The notes under the pieces: model-generated
Told to the model about the DNA's origin: nothing
What the model saw: only the letters and a program-made list of their open reading frames with translations
Databases searched by the model: none
Shown: piece after piece, positions 40,264 to 49,337 of the stretch
Position numbering within the stretch: the stretch's first letter is position 1
Layout: each line of letters begins with the position of its first letter
From: Streptomyces sp. 549
GTDB taxonomy: Bacteria > Actinomycetota > Actinomycetes > Streptomycetales > Streptomycetaceae
Length of the DNA stretch: 64,000 bases
Reading direction: 5' to 3'
Assembly (NCBI RefSeq): GCF_030124175.1
Contig: NZ_JASKMT010000021.1
Coordinates: forward strand, 1 to 64,000
Translations under genes and position numbers: made by a program

Positions 40264-40327
40264 GTCCGTGCTACCTCCAGGTGCTTCGTGCCGTGGGCGC
40301 GCATGCGCTGTGCGGGGACGGCCGCGC

Positions 40328-40783
40328 TCAGACCGCCGTTCGGGTGTGTTTCGGGCCGCGCTCCACCGCCTGCGCCAGCCGGGCGAGCATCGTGCGGTGC
40401 CGTACCTGCGCCACGGCGTCCACGGCCGTGTTGTGCAGCCGGCCGCCCGGCCCGCGCAGCGGGTGCTCGTCGAGGATGACCAGGGTCTCCTCGCCCCACG
40501 GCCGGATCTCCAGTGCGATCCGGGCCGTGCCCAGCCAGCCGCTGTCCGCCTCCAGCTCCAGGTGGTGCGGCGGTTCGTGCCGCCGCACGACGGTGCGGTT
40601 GGAGGCGGTCCAGGGGCCCAGTGTGACGGTGTACTCGATCTCGGAGCCGACCTGCGGCCAGTCGCCGTCCATCGGACGGGAGCCCGAGGTTCCCACCACC
40701 CATTCGCAGTAGCGCGAGCCGTCCGCCAGGACCGCCCAGACGGCGTCCGGTGACGCGTGGATCAAGTGGTGACGTACCGCCAT
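40328..40783 (-). CDS. SRPBCC (START-like) polyketide cyclase/dehydrase family protein
   Basis: 151 residues. MAVRHHLIHASPDAVWAVLADGSRYCEWV is the family's first strand and helix, and VTLGPWTASNRTVVRRHEPPHHLEL and the C-terminal helix complete the hot-dog-like cavity fold. Such proteins bind lipids, and some cyclise polyketides. GGAGGAACC lies before ATG 40783. It is upstream of, and probably co-expressed with, the CrtI-like gene, suggesting a shared hydrophobic substrate (inference). Confidence 0.88.
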   Translation of the reverse strand: MAVRHHLIHASPDAVWAVLADGSRYCEWVVGTSGSRPMDGDWPQVGSEIEYTVTLGPWTASNRTVVRRHEPPHHLELEADSGWLGTARIALEIRPWGEETLVILDEHPLRGPGGRLHNTAVDAVAQVRHRTMLARLAQAVERGPKHTRTAV

Positions 40784-41126
40784 GGTTCCTCCGCAGCCTC
40801 GTGACGTGGTGCTGATCGACAAGCCTGTCGACGGGCTGTCCGACGGGCTGGGCGCCGGGCCGTTGTTCCGTCGGTCGTCGTGTCGATCGGCGAATCGTCG
40901 TGCCGGGTGCCCCGCCCTGCCGGGTTCACCCCTCCCTCCGCGGCTCGCCCGCCGGGACCGGACCCGGCGGTGCGGCATTCGGGCGCCTCATGGGGCCGCC
41001 GGGTTGGTACCGGCGGTCCGCCGGGGTACGGGCTGCGCGAGAACCGCGCGGCCCGGCCGCCAGGGCCGGCTCCGCCGGGGACCGCAGAACCCCCGGCACC
41101 GCCGGGCACCGGACGGAGGAACACGC
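40784..41126. promoter_or_regulatory. Divergent promoter region
   Basis: 340-bp gap between the divergent SRPBCC and SDR genes. It contains the direct repeat (T)GTC(G/C)GACGGGCTG near 40826-40850 and presumably both promoters. No gene was found. Confidence 0.4.
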
Positions 41127-42026
41127 ATGCGCACCAGGTCGCCGCTGCGGGGTCGCACAACCGTGGTCACCGGCGCTGCCCGGGGAGTCGGCGAGGCGGT
41201 GGCCCGGCGGCTCACCGAGCGCGGCGCGCGGGTCGCGCTGCTGGGCCTGGAGGGCGACCGCCTGGACCGCCTCGCCGGGGATCTGGGCGGACGGGCCGCC
41301 GCCTGGACCGTCGACGTGACCGACCAGCAGGCCATGGCCCGTACCGCGGACCTGGTGCGGGAACGCCTCGGACCGGTCTCGGTGGTGGTGGTCAACGCCG
41401 GTGTCGCCGCCGGCGGCCCGCTGCTGCACACCGATCCCGCGCTGTGGCGGCGGGTCGTCGAGGTCAACCTGGTGGGTAGCGCCGTCACCGCCCGGGTCTT
41501 CCTGCCCGACCTGCTGCGGACCCGCGGTTACCTGCTCCAGGTCGCCTCACTCGCGGCGCTCGCCCCGGCGCCGATGATGACGGCCTACTGCGCCTCCAAG
41601 TCGGGCGCGGAGGCGTTCGCGCACGCGCTGCGCGCCGAGGTGCGCCATCTCGGCGTCGGAGTGGGCGTCGGCTACCTGAGCTGGACGGACACGGCCATGA
41701 TCCGCGCCGCGGACCACAGTCCGGCGCTGCGCGAGCTGCGCGACGCCATGCCCTGGCCTGCTTCGCGCACCCACCCCGTCGGGCCGGCCGCGGCACGGCT
41801 CGTCGGCGGCATCGAGCGCCGGGCCGAGACCGTGCACACCCCGCCCTGGCTGCGGGCCGTCGCCGCTGCCCGGGTCGTGGTGCCGGGCCTGGTGGCGCGG
41901 GGCGCGGCGCGCGAGTTCCGCCGCCGCGCCCCGCGGTTCGACCTGCCGGACACAGGTCCGCTCGGTGCGGGGGGACGCGCCGCCGTCGGGCGGCCCGCGT
42001 CCGAACCGCCGGCCACGCCGTCCTGA
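41127..42026 (+). CDS. Short-chain dehydrogenase/reductase
   Basis: 299 residues. Cofactor motif TTVVTGAARGVGEAVARRL (TGxxxGxG), NAG in VVVVNAGVAAGG, and the catalytic Ser in LQVASLAALAPAPMMTAYCASKSGAEAF, with Tyr-x-x-x-Lys (YCASK). The C-terminal 80 residues resemble the extended actinobacterial SDRs that are often co-located with monooxygenases. The ATG at 41127 follows GGAGGAACACGC. Substrate unknown. Confidence 0.93.
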   Translation: MRTRSPLRGRTTVVTGAARGVGEAVARRLTERGARVALLGLEGDRLDRLAGDLGGRAAAWTVDVTDQQAMARTADLVRERLGPVSVVVVNAGVAAGGPLLHTDPALWRRVVEVNLVGSAVTARVFLPDLLRTRGYLLQVASLAALAPAPMMTAYCASKSGAEAFAHALRAEVRHLGVGVGVGYLSWTDTAMIRAADHSPALRELRDAMPWPASRTHPVGPAAARLVGGIERRAETVHTPPWLRAVAAARVVVPGLVARGAAREFRRRAPRFDLPDTGPLGAGGRAAVGRPASEPPATPS

Positions 42027-42116
42027 GCCGGCGGACCGGCGGGAGGTGTGGCCCGTGCGGACCGCCCGGCGAAAAACCGGTTGCCCGACACGGCCGCCGG
42101 CGGCCATTGTGCCGAC

Positions 42117-42614
42117 ATGAGCTCCGACACCACGCGCCCGACCTGGCGGATACGTCCCTACCGGGACGAGGACTGGGACGCCGCCGCCCGCATCCACGAC
42201 AGCGCCCGCCTGGACGAACTGCGCGACTCCGTCGGCGTGGAGGCGTTCCTGCCGCTGTCGGAGACGGCCGAGAGCGAGGGCTTCCACGACGGCAGCGGGT
42301 GGGTCGCGCAGGACGCCGCAGCAGGCGAGGGCGCACCCGTGGCGGGCTTCGTCGTCCTGGAGGAGGACGAGGTGACCTGGCTCTACGTCGACCCCGCCCG
42401 GTACGGGCAGGGCGCCGGAGCGGCACTGCTGCGGCACGCGGTCGCGCAGGGCGGGCCGCGGATCGAGACGACCGTGCTGGCCGGCAACGACCGCGCACTG
42501 GAGCTCTACCTGCGGGAGGGCTTCACCGTCGTGGAGACACGGACCGGCAAGCTGGAGGGCAACGAGCGGTTCGCCGCCACCGGCCACATCATGGAACTGC
42601 ACAAGCACCCGTGA
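42117..42614 (+). CDS. GNAT family N-acetyltransferase
   Basis: 165 residues. WRIRPYRDEDWDAAARIHDSAR is the N-terminal GNAT strand-helix, VTWLYVDPARYGQGAGAALL carries the acetyl-CoA motif (RYGQGAG), and ALELYLREGFTVVETRTGKLEGN is the C-terminal strand. It has no clear ribosome site. It lies 90 bp after the SDR gene on the same strand. The acceptor is unknown. Confidence 0.9.
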   Translation: MSSDTTRPTWRIRPYRDEDWDAAARIHDSARLDELRDSVGVEAFLPLSETAESEGFHDGSGWVAQDAAAGEGAPVAGFVVLEEDEVTWLYVDPARYGQGAGAALLRHAVAQGGPRIETTVLAGNDRALELYLREGFTVVETRTGKLEGNERFAATGHIMELHKHP

Positions 42615-42703
42615 GCTGAGCGGATCGCTCCGTCCCGCCCGTGCGCGACCGGCGACCGCGGTCCGACAGGGGGTTGGGGACACGGGCTGGCAGAATCCGG
42701 AAC

Positions 42704-43486
42704 ATGGCGGAACTGGACGGCCGCGAGGTCACCGTGGGGGCCCTGCAGAACCTGGCGCTCACCAACTACGGGCACTTCACCTCCATGCGGGTGGAGCACG
42801 GGCGGGTCCGCGGGCTGGCTCTGCACCTGGCCCGCCTTGTCCGGGACTGCCGGACCGTGTTCGGCACCGGGCTGGACCCCGAACGGGTGCGGCATCTGGT
42901 CAGGCACGCCGTGGGCGGCCTGGGGGGCGTCTTCGTCGTGCGGGTGACCGTCTTCGATCCGCATCTGGACCTGGGCCGCCCCTCCGCCGCGGCCGAGCCG
43001 AGTGTGCTGGTCACCACCCGGCCCGCCCCGGCCGACCCGGTGCTCCCGCCGCTGCGCCTGCGCACAGCCGTCTACCTGCGCGACCAGCCGGCGGTGAAGC
43101 ACGTGGCCCTCTTCGGCGCGCTGCACCGCCGGAGAGCCGCGCAACGTGCGGGCTTCGACGACGTGCTGTTCACCGACGCGTCCGGCGTCGTCCACGAGGG
43201 CCCGACCTGGAACATCGGCTTCCACGACGGGTCGCGCCACGTCTGGCCGGAAGCGGACGTCCTGCCCGGAGTCACCATGGAGCTGCTGCGGCGAAGCGGC
43301 GGGGAGCACACGACCGCCGTGTTGACCGTCGCGGAACTACCGCGCATGCGGGCCGCGTTCGCCACCAACACGGCGATCGGGGTGCGTCCAGTCGCCGCTG
43401 TCGACGACGTGGTGCTGCCCGCCGGGACCGAGGTCGTCGATGACCTCCGCCGCGCCTACACGGCGGACCCGGGTGAGCTGCTGTAG
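42704..43486 (+). CDS. Aminotransferase class IV protein
   Basis: 260 residues of the PLP class IV fold (4-amino-4-deoxychorismate lyase, branched-chain or D-amino acid aminotransferases). YGHFTSMRVEHGRVRGLALHLARL is the N-terminal domain. The PLP Lys is in AVKHVALFGALHRRRAAQRAG, and FTDASGVVHEGPTWNIGF is the family's Glu-containing motif. It is shorter than BCAT (about 350 residues) and near the PabC length. It may act in folate synthesis or as a D-amino acid aminotransferase. Confidence 0.88.
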   Translation: MAELDGREVTVGALQNLALTNYGHFTSMRVEHGRVRGLALHLARLVRDCRTVFGTGLDPERVRHLVRHAVGGLGGVFVVRVTVFDPHLDLGRPSAAAEPSVLVTTRPAPADPVLPPLRLRTAVYLRDQPAVKHVALFGALHRRRAAQRAGFDDVLFTDASGVVHEGPTWNIGFHDGSRHVWPEADVLPGVTMELLRRSGGEHTTAVLTVAELPRMRAAFATNTAIGVRPVAAVDDVVLPAGTEVVDDLRRAYTADPGELL

Positions 43487-43549
43487 ACGCCCCAGGTGTC
43501 CGGCCCCAGGAGAGGCCTCGCGCCGAGGACCGTTTCGCGGCAACGGCCC

Positions 43550-44257
43550 TCAGCTGTCGGCCTCACCGACCAGATCCTTCAGCCCGCTCCGGGCCGCCCT
43601 CAACTTCCGGTACACCGAGGTGAGATGCAGCTCCACCGTGCGCCGAGTGACGAACAGCGAAGGGGTGTGGCCTTGTTGCCGTGTCTCAAGGCGGCCAACC
43701 GGGCGACCTGGTGCTCGCTGGGCGTGGGCGACTCGGTCTCGGCACCGGGCGGGGTGCCCCCGCCGTTCAGCAACTCGCTCGCGGCGCGGGACCGCAGCAC
43801 CTCGGCGACGCACTCCGCCGCCAGTCTCCGGGCCCGCCGGTGCACCCGCTGGGCGAACGGGGTGTCGCCGTGCAGCGCCAGGGCGGCGCCCTGCTCCAGC
43901 AGTACCCGGACGAGGTCCGGTCGGGACTGGGAGCCGTCCAGTGAGGCCATCGCCTTCTCGTACGTGCACAGTCGGACGGCGGGCCGGGGCTCGGTCTCGG
44001 CGACCAGGGACAGTGCGAGGCCGAGCGCCCCCAGCTGCCGCACCACACCGGAGGCGTAGTTCCGCTCAGTGGGGGTGGCACTGGCACGCAGCACCAGAGC
44101 GTCGCTCTCCTGTCCCAGCGAGGCGGCCTTGGTCCAGAAGAGCCGACTTGCCCACGCCGAGGGGGCCTGCGACGAGGGCCAGCGAGCCGCAGCCGTCGTC
44201 CTCCGCGCGCAAAGCCGACGCCAGTGACGCCAGCTCGAATTCTCGGTTCAGCAACAT
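43550..44257 (-). pseudogene. LuxR/LAL-family large ATP-binding regulator, decayed
   Basis: Starts MLLNREFELASLASALRAE and has a full P-loop in ALVAGPLGVGKSALL. One nucleotide is then lost near 44127, and the other frame continues TKAASLGQESDALVLRASAT and ASGVVRQL. The sequence next jumps to the last part of LAL proteins (TPSEHQVARLAAL), and another break precedes SLFVTRRTVELHLTSVYRKL, the LuxR HTH. LAL regulators are about 900 residues; about 700 are missing. Three lesions make it non-functional. Confidence 0.85.
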
Positions 44258-45500
44258 GACGCAGCATTCCCTCACAGGTGGAGCCCGTACGGACCCCTCA
44301 GCCAAGCAATGGTCGATTGAATTGCCCGCCCGCGGCCGGCCACGGCATCGGGATACTTGCTTCCTTTTTCAGGCACAAGTAACTGAGGCTCGATGCTGGG
44401 CGCACTTCGACCGATCACCGACTGCGGATCGCGCGGCCCTGGTGAAAGAACTCTTGAGTCGGTGGGAAGGCCCAAGGGTGGAATCATGTGGTGTTCACGT
44501 TGTTTCGTCTCGCGGCAGGGTACTTGGGCAAAAGTTGAGCTTCCGAGCAGCCTCTTGCGTCAGGGGTGCGACTGAGGCGAAGGCTGGGGCATTCGCTCGA
44601 CTTCAGCGGAGTGTGTATCGCCGCGCTGCCTCGTGTTCAGCCGCCGAGTGCCGACGGGTGCGACGAGCGCAGGTGCGCGGAGAGCAGCGACGGACTCCCG
44701 GTGTGGTTTCCGCGTACCTCGGCCGGGCCTCGATCACGGAGGTGCGGGTGGCCGGCCACCGTACGGTGGTGCGATATCGATGACCACGTCTCCTGTTGAC
44801 GCGGAGTGCAGGCGTTCCTGCCCCCCCTCCGGGGTTTCCGGGGAAGTGAATGGGGAGGTGCCAGGGGGTAGGCCGCAGTTATACGGAGGGAAAGGGGAAT
44901 GGCCTTTCACCATAGGTCCTGGGAGTAGCAGGGCCGGGGTGCCGGAAGGCGGCACCCCGGGTGCGGGGATCCCGGAGGCAACGCCGTCGTCTTGCCGCGG
45001 CCATCCGTCTGGCCAGGGCCGCGGAGGCGAGAACACTCCTATCGGCACCGCGGAACCGCTCGGTGTCCCCAGGGCGGGAGGCGGATGCGGCTGCCTCTGG
45101 TGCTGCGGGTCCGCGAGCCTCGGGGCAGGTTGTCGCCGTCACCGCGTCGGCGGTGGCACTCCGTGCATTCCGCGCGGCCTTCGAGAGTTCCGCATGACGA
45201 TTCCGGTCTGCTGCCGAGCTGTGCCATGGAGGAGTCGGCTGTCCGGCGGCTGGCGCAGTCGCTTGCCCGGGTGGGCCAGCGTCAGAGGCACCAGTGACCG
45301 GAGCGTCGACGTCCGGGCACATTCCGCTTCTCAGGTGTGAGTCGCTTCCGAGTGTGCCGGGGGAGCGCCGGAGCTGACCATGTGTCAGTGAGTCGGGCGC
45401 GCCGGGCGGGGTCGGGAACCCGGTTGCGAGCGGGTGGTGCGGGAAGGGCGGCAGAGCTGCTTTCCGATGAGTACCGCAGGTCGGCCGGGTGAAGAGGTGC
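44258..45500. other. Unassigned region, AT-richer in its first part
   Basis: No gene is convincing. 44340-44600 has clearly lower GC than the surroundings. A plus-strand frame ending near 44780 (YLGRASITEVRVAGHRTVVR) vaguely resembles the C-terminus of histidine phosphatases. 44961-45297 holds two overlapping short frames (RLAAAIRLARAAEARTLL and SAVRRLAQSLARVG) that could be one frameshifted helical protein. All are below the level of a gene call. Confidence 0.3.
44756..44769. promoter_or_regulatory. 14-bp perfect palindrome
   Basis: CCACCGTACGGTGG is fully self-complementary and stands in a gene-free region. It could be an operator for a lost gene; the binder is unknown. Confidence 0.35.
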
Positions 45501-45521
45501 GGCGTGAAATCGAGCAACCAG

Positions 45522-45535
45522 TGGGAGCGCTCCCA
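45522..45535. promoter_or_regulatory. CebR-type operator (perfect)
   Basis: TGGGAGCGCTCCCA is the exact 14-bp palindrome recognised by the cellobiose-responsive repressor CebR in Streptomyces. It lies about 830 bp upstream of the GH6 cellulase start. Confidence 0.85.
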
Positions 45536-45664
45536 AGGTTCGGGGTGAACGCGCTCGCCGTCAAGGGTGCGCGCAGATCCTGTTCCGTCGAAGTATCTCG
45601 ACAGTCGGATTCGGTGTCCGGTCTGGCGCCGGCGCTACGTTGCCGCTACTTTTGGGGCAACCAG

Positions 45665-45678
45665 TGGGAGCGGTTCCA
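45665..45678. promoter_or_regulatory. CebR-type operator (degenerate)
   Basis: TGGGAGCGGTTCCA matches the CebR box at 12 of 14 positions. It follows the same AACCAG lead-in as the first box and lies about 130 bp downstream of it. Confidence 0.65.
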
Positions 45679-46363
45679 CGCGTCGTACGTCGATGGCAGT
45701 CACACATCGGACGACAGGAGACCGCTTCGTGCACCCCCCATCACGCGCTCGTACCCCACTTCACCCAGTCGTGCCCGACCGTGCCGCCCGGTGTACCGGG
45801 CTTGCCGTGCGGCGGCAGCAGGCAGTTGCTCCCCAAGAGCCGGACCCAGCCGTTCCACGGATTCCACTTCGGCTGCCGACGGCAGTACGCAGCTCCTCGG
45901 CGCCGTCCCGGCTGTGTTCCGGGGACGGTCGGGAAACGCCGCAGCGCTGCGGTCCCTCAGGCGCCCGAGAGCCCACCGGCGCGGGGTCTGGCCCGGCGGC
46001 ACCGGGCGTCACCGTGCTGTGGCGGATGGCGCCGGTGGCGGCCGACCGGGACCGCGACCGGGCCGCCGCGCACCGGCTGCCCGAGGTGAGCCGCGCGGGG
46101 AACGAGCCCGGCCGCACCCGGAGCGGCTGCACCCTCGACGGGCCTGCCGACAACGGCGCGGTCGCCGTCTCCAGTACCCGCAGCGTACGGGTGCCGCTCG
46201 ACGGAGAGCACCGGCCGCAGCTAGCCGGGTCCGCGCCGAGCCGGGCGCCGCCCATCGGGGGAAGGGCCGCGATGACCGCGCGCGCCGGGCAGTACCGGCC
46301 CGGGCCAGGGAGCACGTCGATCACTTACGGAACGGGACTTCGCAACCATCCGAAGGGACAGAA
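45679..46363. other. Long leader or decayed gene between CebR boxes and GH6 gene
   Basis: 685 bp with no recognisable intact gene. A GTG at 45729 after ACAGGAGACC opens a frame (VHPPSRARTPLHPVVPDRAA) without family resemblance. On the minus strand 45748-45890 a Trp-rich stretch (QPKWNPWNGWVRLLGS, GTVGHDWVKWGT) looks protein-like but has no frame. The frame of the GH6 gene is open back to 45434, but its content is typical antisense/shadow composition. Confidence 0.35.
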
Positions 46364-48106
46364 ATGACCACCACCAGCGCCGCACCGCGGCATCGGAGCC
46401 GCACCGCGTTACTCGCCACCGGAGCGATGCTGCTCGCGGGTATGGGGACCGCCGGACTGATGCCCGGCGCCGCCGCAGCCGCGGCGGCGGGCTGCACCGT
46501 CGAGTACACCGTGACGAACCAGTGGAACTCCGGGTTCACCTCAAGCGTGACGGTCACCAACACCGGTGATCCGCTCAGCACCTGGAAGCTCGAGTGGGTC
46601 TACGCCGGCGGCCAGCGCGTGACCCAGGGCTGGAACGCCGACATCAGTCAGAGCGGGACCGCGGTGACCGCGGCCAACCCGTCCTGGGGCGGCTCCCTGG
46701 GCACCGGTGCCGCGGCCACCTTCGGGTTCAACGGCACCCACACCGGAAGCAACCCCGAGCCGGCGGCCTTCCGTCTCAACGGCGTGCTGTGCAACGACGG
46801 CGGCCCCGGTGACCCCGGTGATCCGGGGGACCCGCCGCCCGGAGAGCGGGTCGACAACCCGTACGCAGGGGCGCGGGTCTACGTCAACCCCGAGTGGGCG
46901 GCCAAGGCCGCAGCCGAGCCCGGCGGTTCGCGGGTCGCCGGTCAGCCGACCGGCGTGTGGATGGACCGGACCGCGGCGATCGCCGGAGTCGGCGGCACCA
47001 TGGGCCTGCGCGACCACCTCGACGAGGCGCTGCGACAGGCCGGTACCGGCGGAGACCCCTTCGTCGTCCAGGTCGTCATCTACAACCTCCCCGGACGCGA
47101 CTGCGCGGCTCTCGCCTCCAACGGCGAACTGGGCCCGACGGAGCTCGACAAGTACAAGACCCAGTACATCGACCCGATCGCCGCCATCTTCGCCGACCCC
47201 AAGTACGCGAGTCTGCGCATCGTCACGACCATCGAGATCGACTCCCTGCCCAACCTCATCACCAACGTGGCACCGCGGCCGACCGCCACCCCGCAGTGCG
47301 ACGTGATGAAGGCCAACGGGAACTACGTCAAGGGTGTCGGGTACGCCCTGGGCAAGCTCGGGGACGTCGGCAACGTCTACAACTACATCGACGCCGGCCA
47401 TCACGGCTGGATCGGATGGGAGGACAACTTCGCCCCGTCGGCGCAGCTGATGTTCCAGGCTGCGAACGCCGAAGGCGCCACGGTGGCGGACGTGCACGGC
47501 TTCATCGCCAACACGGCCAACTACAGCGCGCTGAAGGAGGAGAACTTCCGCATCACCGACGTCGTCGCGGGCCGCCCGGTCCGTGAGGCATCCAAGTGGA
47601 TCGACTGGAACAACTACGCCGACGAGCTGTCGTTCGCCCAGGCCTTCCGCCGACAGGCGGTCACCGCGGGCTTCAAGAGCGACATCGGCATGCTGATCGA
47701 CACGTCCCGCAACGGCTGGGGTGGGGCCGCCCGGCCGGCCGGCCCCGGCCCGACGACGAGCGCGGACGCGTACGTCGACGGCGGACGCTTCGACCGGCGC
47801 ATCCACCTCGGCAACTGGTGCAACCAGTCCGGCGCCGGGTTGGGGGAGCGGCCCAAGGCCTCACCCGAGCCGGGCATCGACGCCTACGTCTGGATGAAGC
47901 CGCCGGGTGAGTCCGACGGTTCCAGCAGCGAGATCCCCAACGACGAGGGCAAGGGCTTCGACCGGATGTGCGATCCCACCTACCAGGGCAACCCGCGCAA
48001 CCAGAGCAGTCCCTCCGGCGCCCTGCCGAACGCGCCGGTCTCGGGTCACTGGTTCTCCGCGCAGTTCCAGGAGCTGATGCGGAACGCCCACCCCCCGCTG
48101 GGCTGA
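46364..48106 (+). CDS. Secreted cellulose-binding GH6 cellobiohydrolase/cellulase (CBM2-GH6)
   Basis: 580 residues. Signal peptide to about residue 42 (SRTALLATGAMLLAGMGTAG...AAAAAA). A CBM2 cellulose-binding domain runs to about 147 (CTVEYTVTNQWNSGFTSSVT, AFRLNGVLC), with surface Trp residues. A GDPGDPGDPPPG linker leads to a GH6 domain from about 165. GH6 signatures: VVIYNLPGRDCAALASNGE, with the catalytic Asp, and VYNYIDAGHHGWIGW. The size and inserted loops fit processive exo-cellobiohydrolases (Cel6B type) that release cellobiose from non-reducing ends. ATG 46364 follows GAAGGGACAG. CebR boxes far upstream suggest induction by cellobiose. Confidence 0.93.
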   Translation: MTTTSAAPRHRSRTALLATGAMLLAGMGTAGLMPGAAAAAAAGCTVEYTVTNQWNSGFTSSVTVTNTGDPLSTWKLEWVYAGGQRVTQGWNADISQSGTAVTAANPSWGGSLGTGAAATFGFNGTHTGSNPEPAAFRLNGVLCNDGGPGDPGDPGDPPPGERVDNPYAGARVYVNPEWAAKAAAEPGGSRVAGQPTGVWMDRTAAIAGVGGTMGLRDHLDEALRQAGTGGDPFVVQVVIYNLPGRDCAALASNGELGPTELDKYKTQYIDPIAAIFADPKYASLRIVTTIEIDSLPNLITNVAPRPTATPQCDVMKANGNYVKGVGYALGKLGDVGNVYNYIDAGHHGWIGWEDNFAPSAQLMFQAANAEGATVADVHGFIANTANYSALKEENFRITDVVAGRPVREASKWIDWNNYADELSFAQAFRRQAVTAGFKSDIGMLIDTSRNGWGGAARPAGPGPTTSADAYVDGGRFDRRIHLGNWCNQSGAGLGERPKASPEPGIDAYVWMKPPGESDGSSSEIPNDEGKGFDRMCDPTYQGNPRNQSSPSGALPNAPVSGHWFSAQFQELMRNAHPPLG

Positions 48107-48310
48107 ACCGAGGGCACCGAAGCACGAGCCGAGGCCTCGCCGCAGCACCGGAGCACCACGCGGCGGGGTCCGGCGACGGGCCCGGCAGTCCGCCTGATCC
48201 CCACGCACGAGCGGTGATCTGACAGCTCTGCCCGCCGGTGCCCGTGCCGCTCCGCCCGTTCGCCGCCGGGACCGGCCGACCACCGTTCCCGGCGGTACTC
48301 CTCCCCGATC

Positions 48311-48361
48311 GCACACCCCCGCCATGCTCCGGACCGGCGACCGGACGCGGCGGGGGTGTGC
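48311..48361 (+). terminator. Hairpin downstream of cellulase gene
   Basis: 13-bp perfect arms (48311-48323 and 48349-48361), 204 nt after the cellulase stop. The 48107-48809 gap contains no gene. Confidence 0.55.
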
Positions 48362-48809
48362 TTCGTGCTGCGTCCCGTCGCCAGGGCCGCCACCGTCCGC
48401 ACCCCGACGGACAGCCGCTCGATGCCGCGGTGCCCCGGACACCCGTCACCCGGCGGGCGTGCGGGAGCTTCCCGGCGGCGCACGACTTTCCTCGCGCCGC
48501 CCGCACAGGCGAGTGCGCTCACACATTCGGTGTCGACTCGGTCTCGGTACGGGGTAAGCGGACCAGCACCTCTGATCGAATGGCCCCCGTACCCGCGGGG
48601 ACCGACGCCGTTGGTGAGGGAGGCGCCCGCAGTGGATCCGTACGACCGGCCGCAAACGTGGCACGCTCCCGCGCCGCCCCCGGCGCGCAGCAGGGCCGGA
48701 CGCCGTGCCTCACGCGCTGCTCCGACTGGCCCAGGCCTAACCCGACTCCCGCGTCTGCGCCGCCCGTTAGACCGTCGTCACGCACATCGCCGACCGAAAG
48801 GCCCTTCCC

Positions 48810-48974
48810 GTGAGTAACCACACCTCCCACCAGGACCCCTCCCTCTCCGCCTCGGAGCCGGTGGCCACGCCCGTGCCCGCGCCGCGCACCGAGCGGCCCA
48901 CCATCCACTCGCCGCGGATCGCCGCCCAACGGCCCGAGGTCGCCGCCGTGCTGCGCCGCATCCACCGTCTCTGA
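48810..48974 (+). CDS. Small Pro-rich protein, unknown
   Basis: 54 residues from GTG 48810, preceded by GAAAGG: SLSASEPVATPVPAPRTERP then a basic helix AAQRPEVAAVLRRIHRL. No family is recognised. The amphipathic C-terminus could bind a partner or membrane. It is short and supported mainly by start context and codon use. Confidence 0.5.
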   Translation: MSNHTSHQDPSLSASEPVATPVPAPRTERPTIHSPRIAAQRPEVAAVLRRIHRL

Positions 48975-49071
48975 GCCGGTCCGCGCAACCGAGTTCACGG
49001 GATGCGGTCGCACAGGACTCCTCCGGCGGACGCTGGGCATAAGGGCCTCACCTATACGAGGGGAGATTCAC

Positions 49072-49248
49072 ATGCTCGGCATCGCAGCGGCAGTGCTGTT
49101 CTTCATCGCGTTTCTCATCAACGCCGCGGACATCGCGACGAACGACATCTTCTCGTCCGTCAACATCATGTTGATCGGACTGATGCTGCTCGCACTGCAC
49201 GTGGCCGGAATCGGCAGCGGTTTCTCACCGGGAGGCCGCAGGCGCTGA
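49072..49248 (+). CDS. Small two-helix membrane protein
   Basis: 58 residues: MLGIAAAVLFFIAFLINAAD, a short polar turn, then INIMLIGLMLLALHVAGIGS-type second helix and a basic GGRRR tail (positive-inside at the C-terminus). AGGGGAGATTCAC before the ATG is a strong ribosome site. Similar short membrane proteins are common in Streptomyces and unnamed. It ends 30 nt before the long hairpin. Confidence 0.75.
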   Translation: MLGIAAAVLFFIAFLINAADIATNDIFSSVNIMLIGLMLLALHVAGIGSGFSPGGRRR

Positions 49249-49277
49249 CCCGGGACCCGGGACCCGGGACCCGCAGA

Positions 49278-49328
49278 GCATGGGACAGGCGGAGGACAGG
49301 CGCGACCTGTTCTCCGCCTGTCCCATGC
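49278..49328 (+). terminator. 23-bp hairpin at the edge of a truncated gene
   Basis: Arms 49278-49300 and 49306-49328 pair over 23 bp with a single G-U, with loop CGCGA. It follows the small membrane protein gene and a GGGACCC tandem (49251-49272), and directly abuts the point where GlxA homology begins. Confidence 0.8.
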
Positions 49329-49337
49329 CGACCCGGG

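Noticed and set aside
38638..42026. Carotenoid biosynthesis cluster
   Set aside because: The CrtI-like gene is accompanied by SRPBCC and SDR genes but no crtB or crtE; the CrtI family is broad.
45434..46363. In-frame upstream extension of the GH6 gene
   Set aside because: The signal peptide begins at 46364 with a good ribosome site; the upstream residues are Arg-rich shadow composition.
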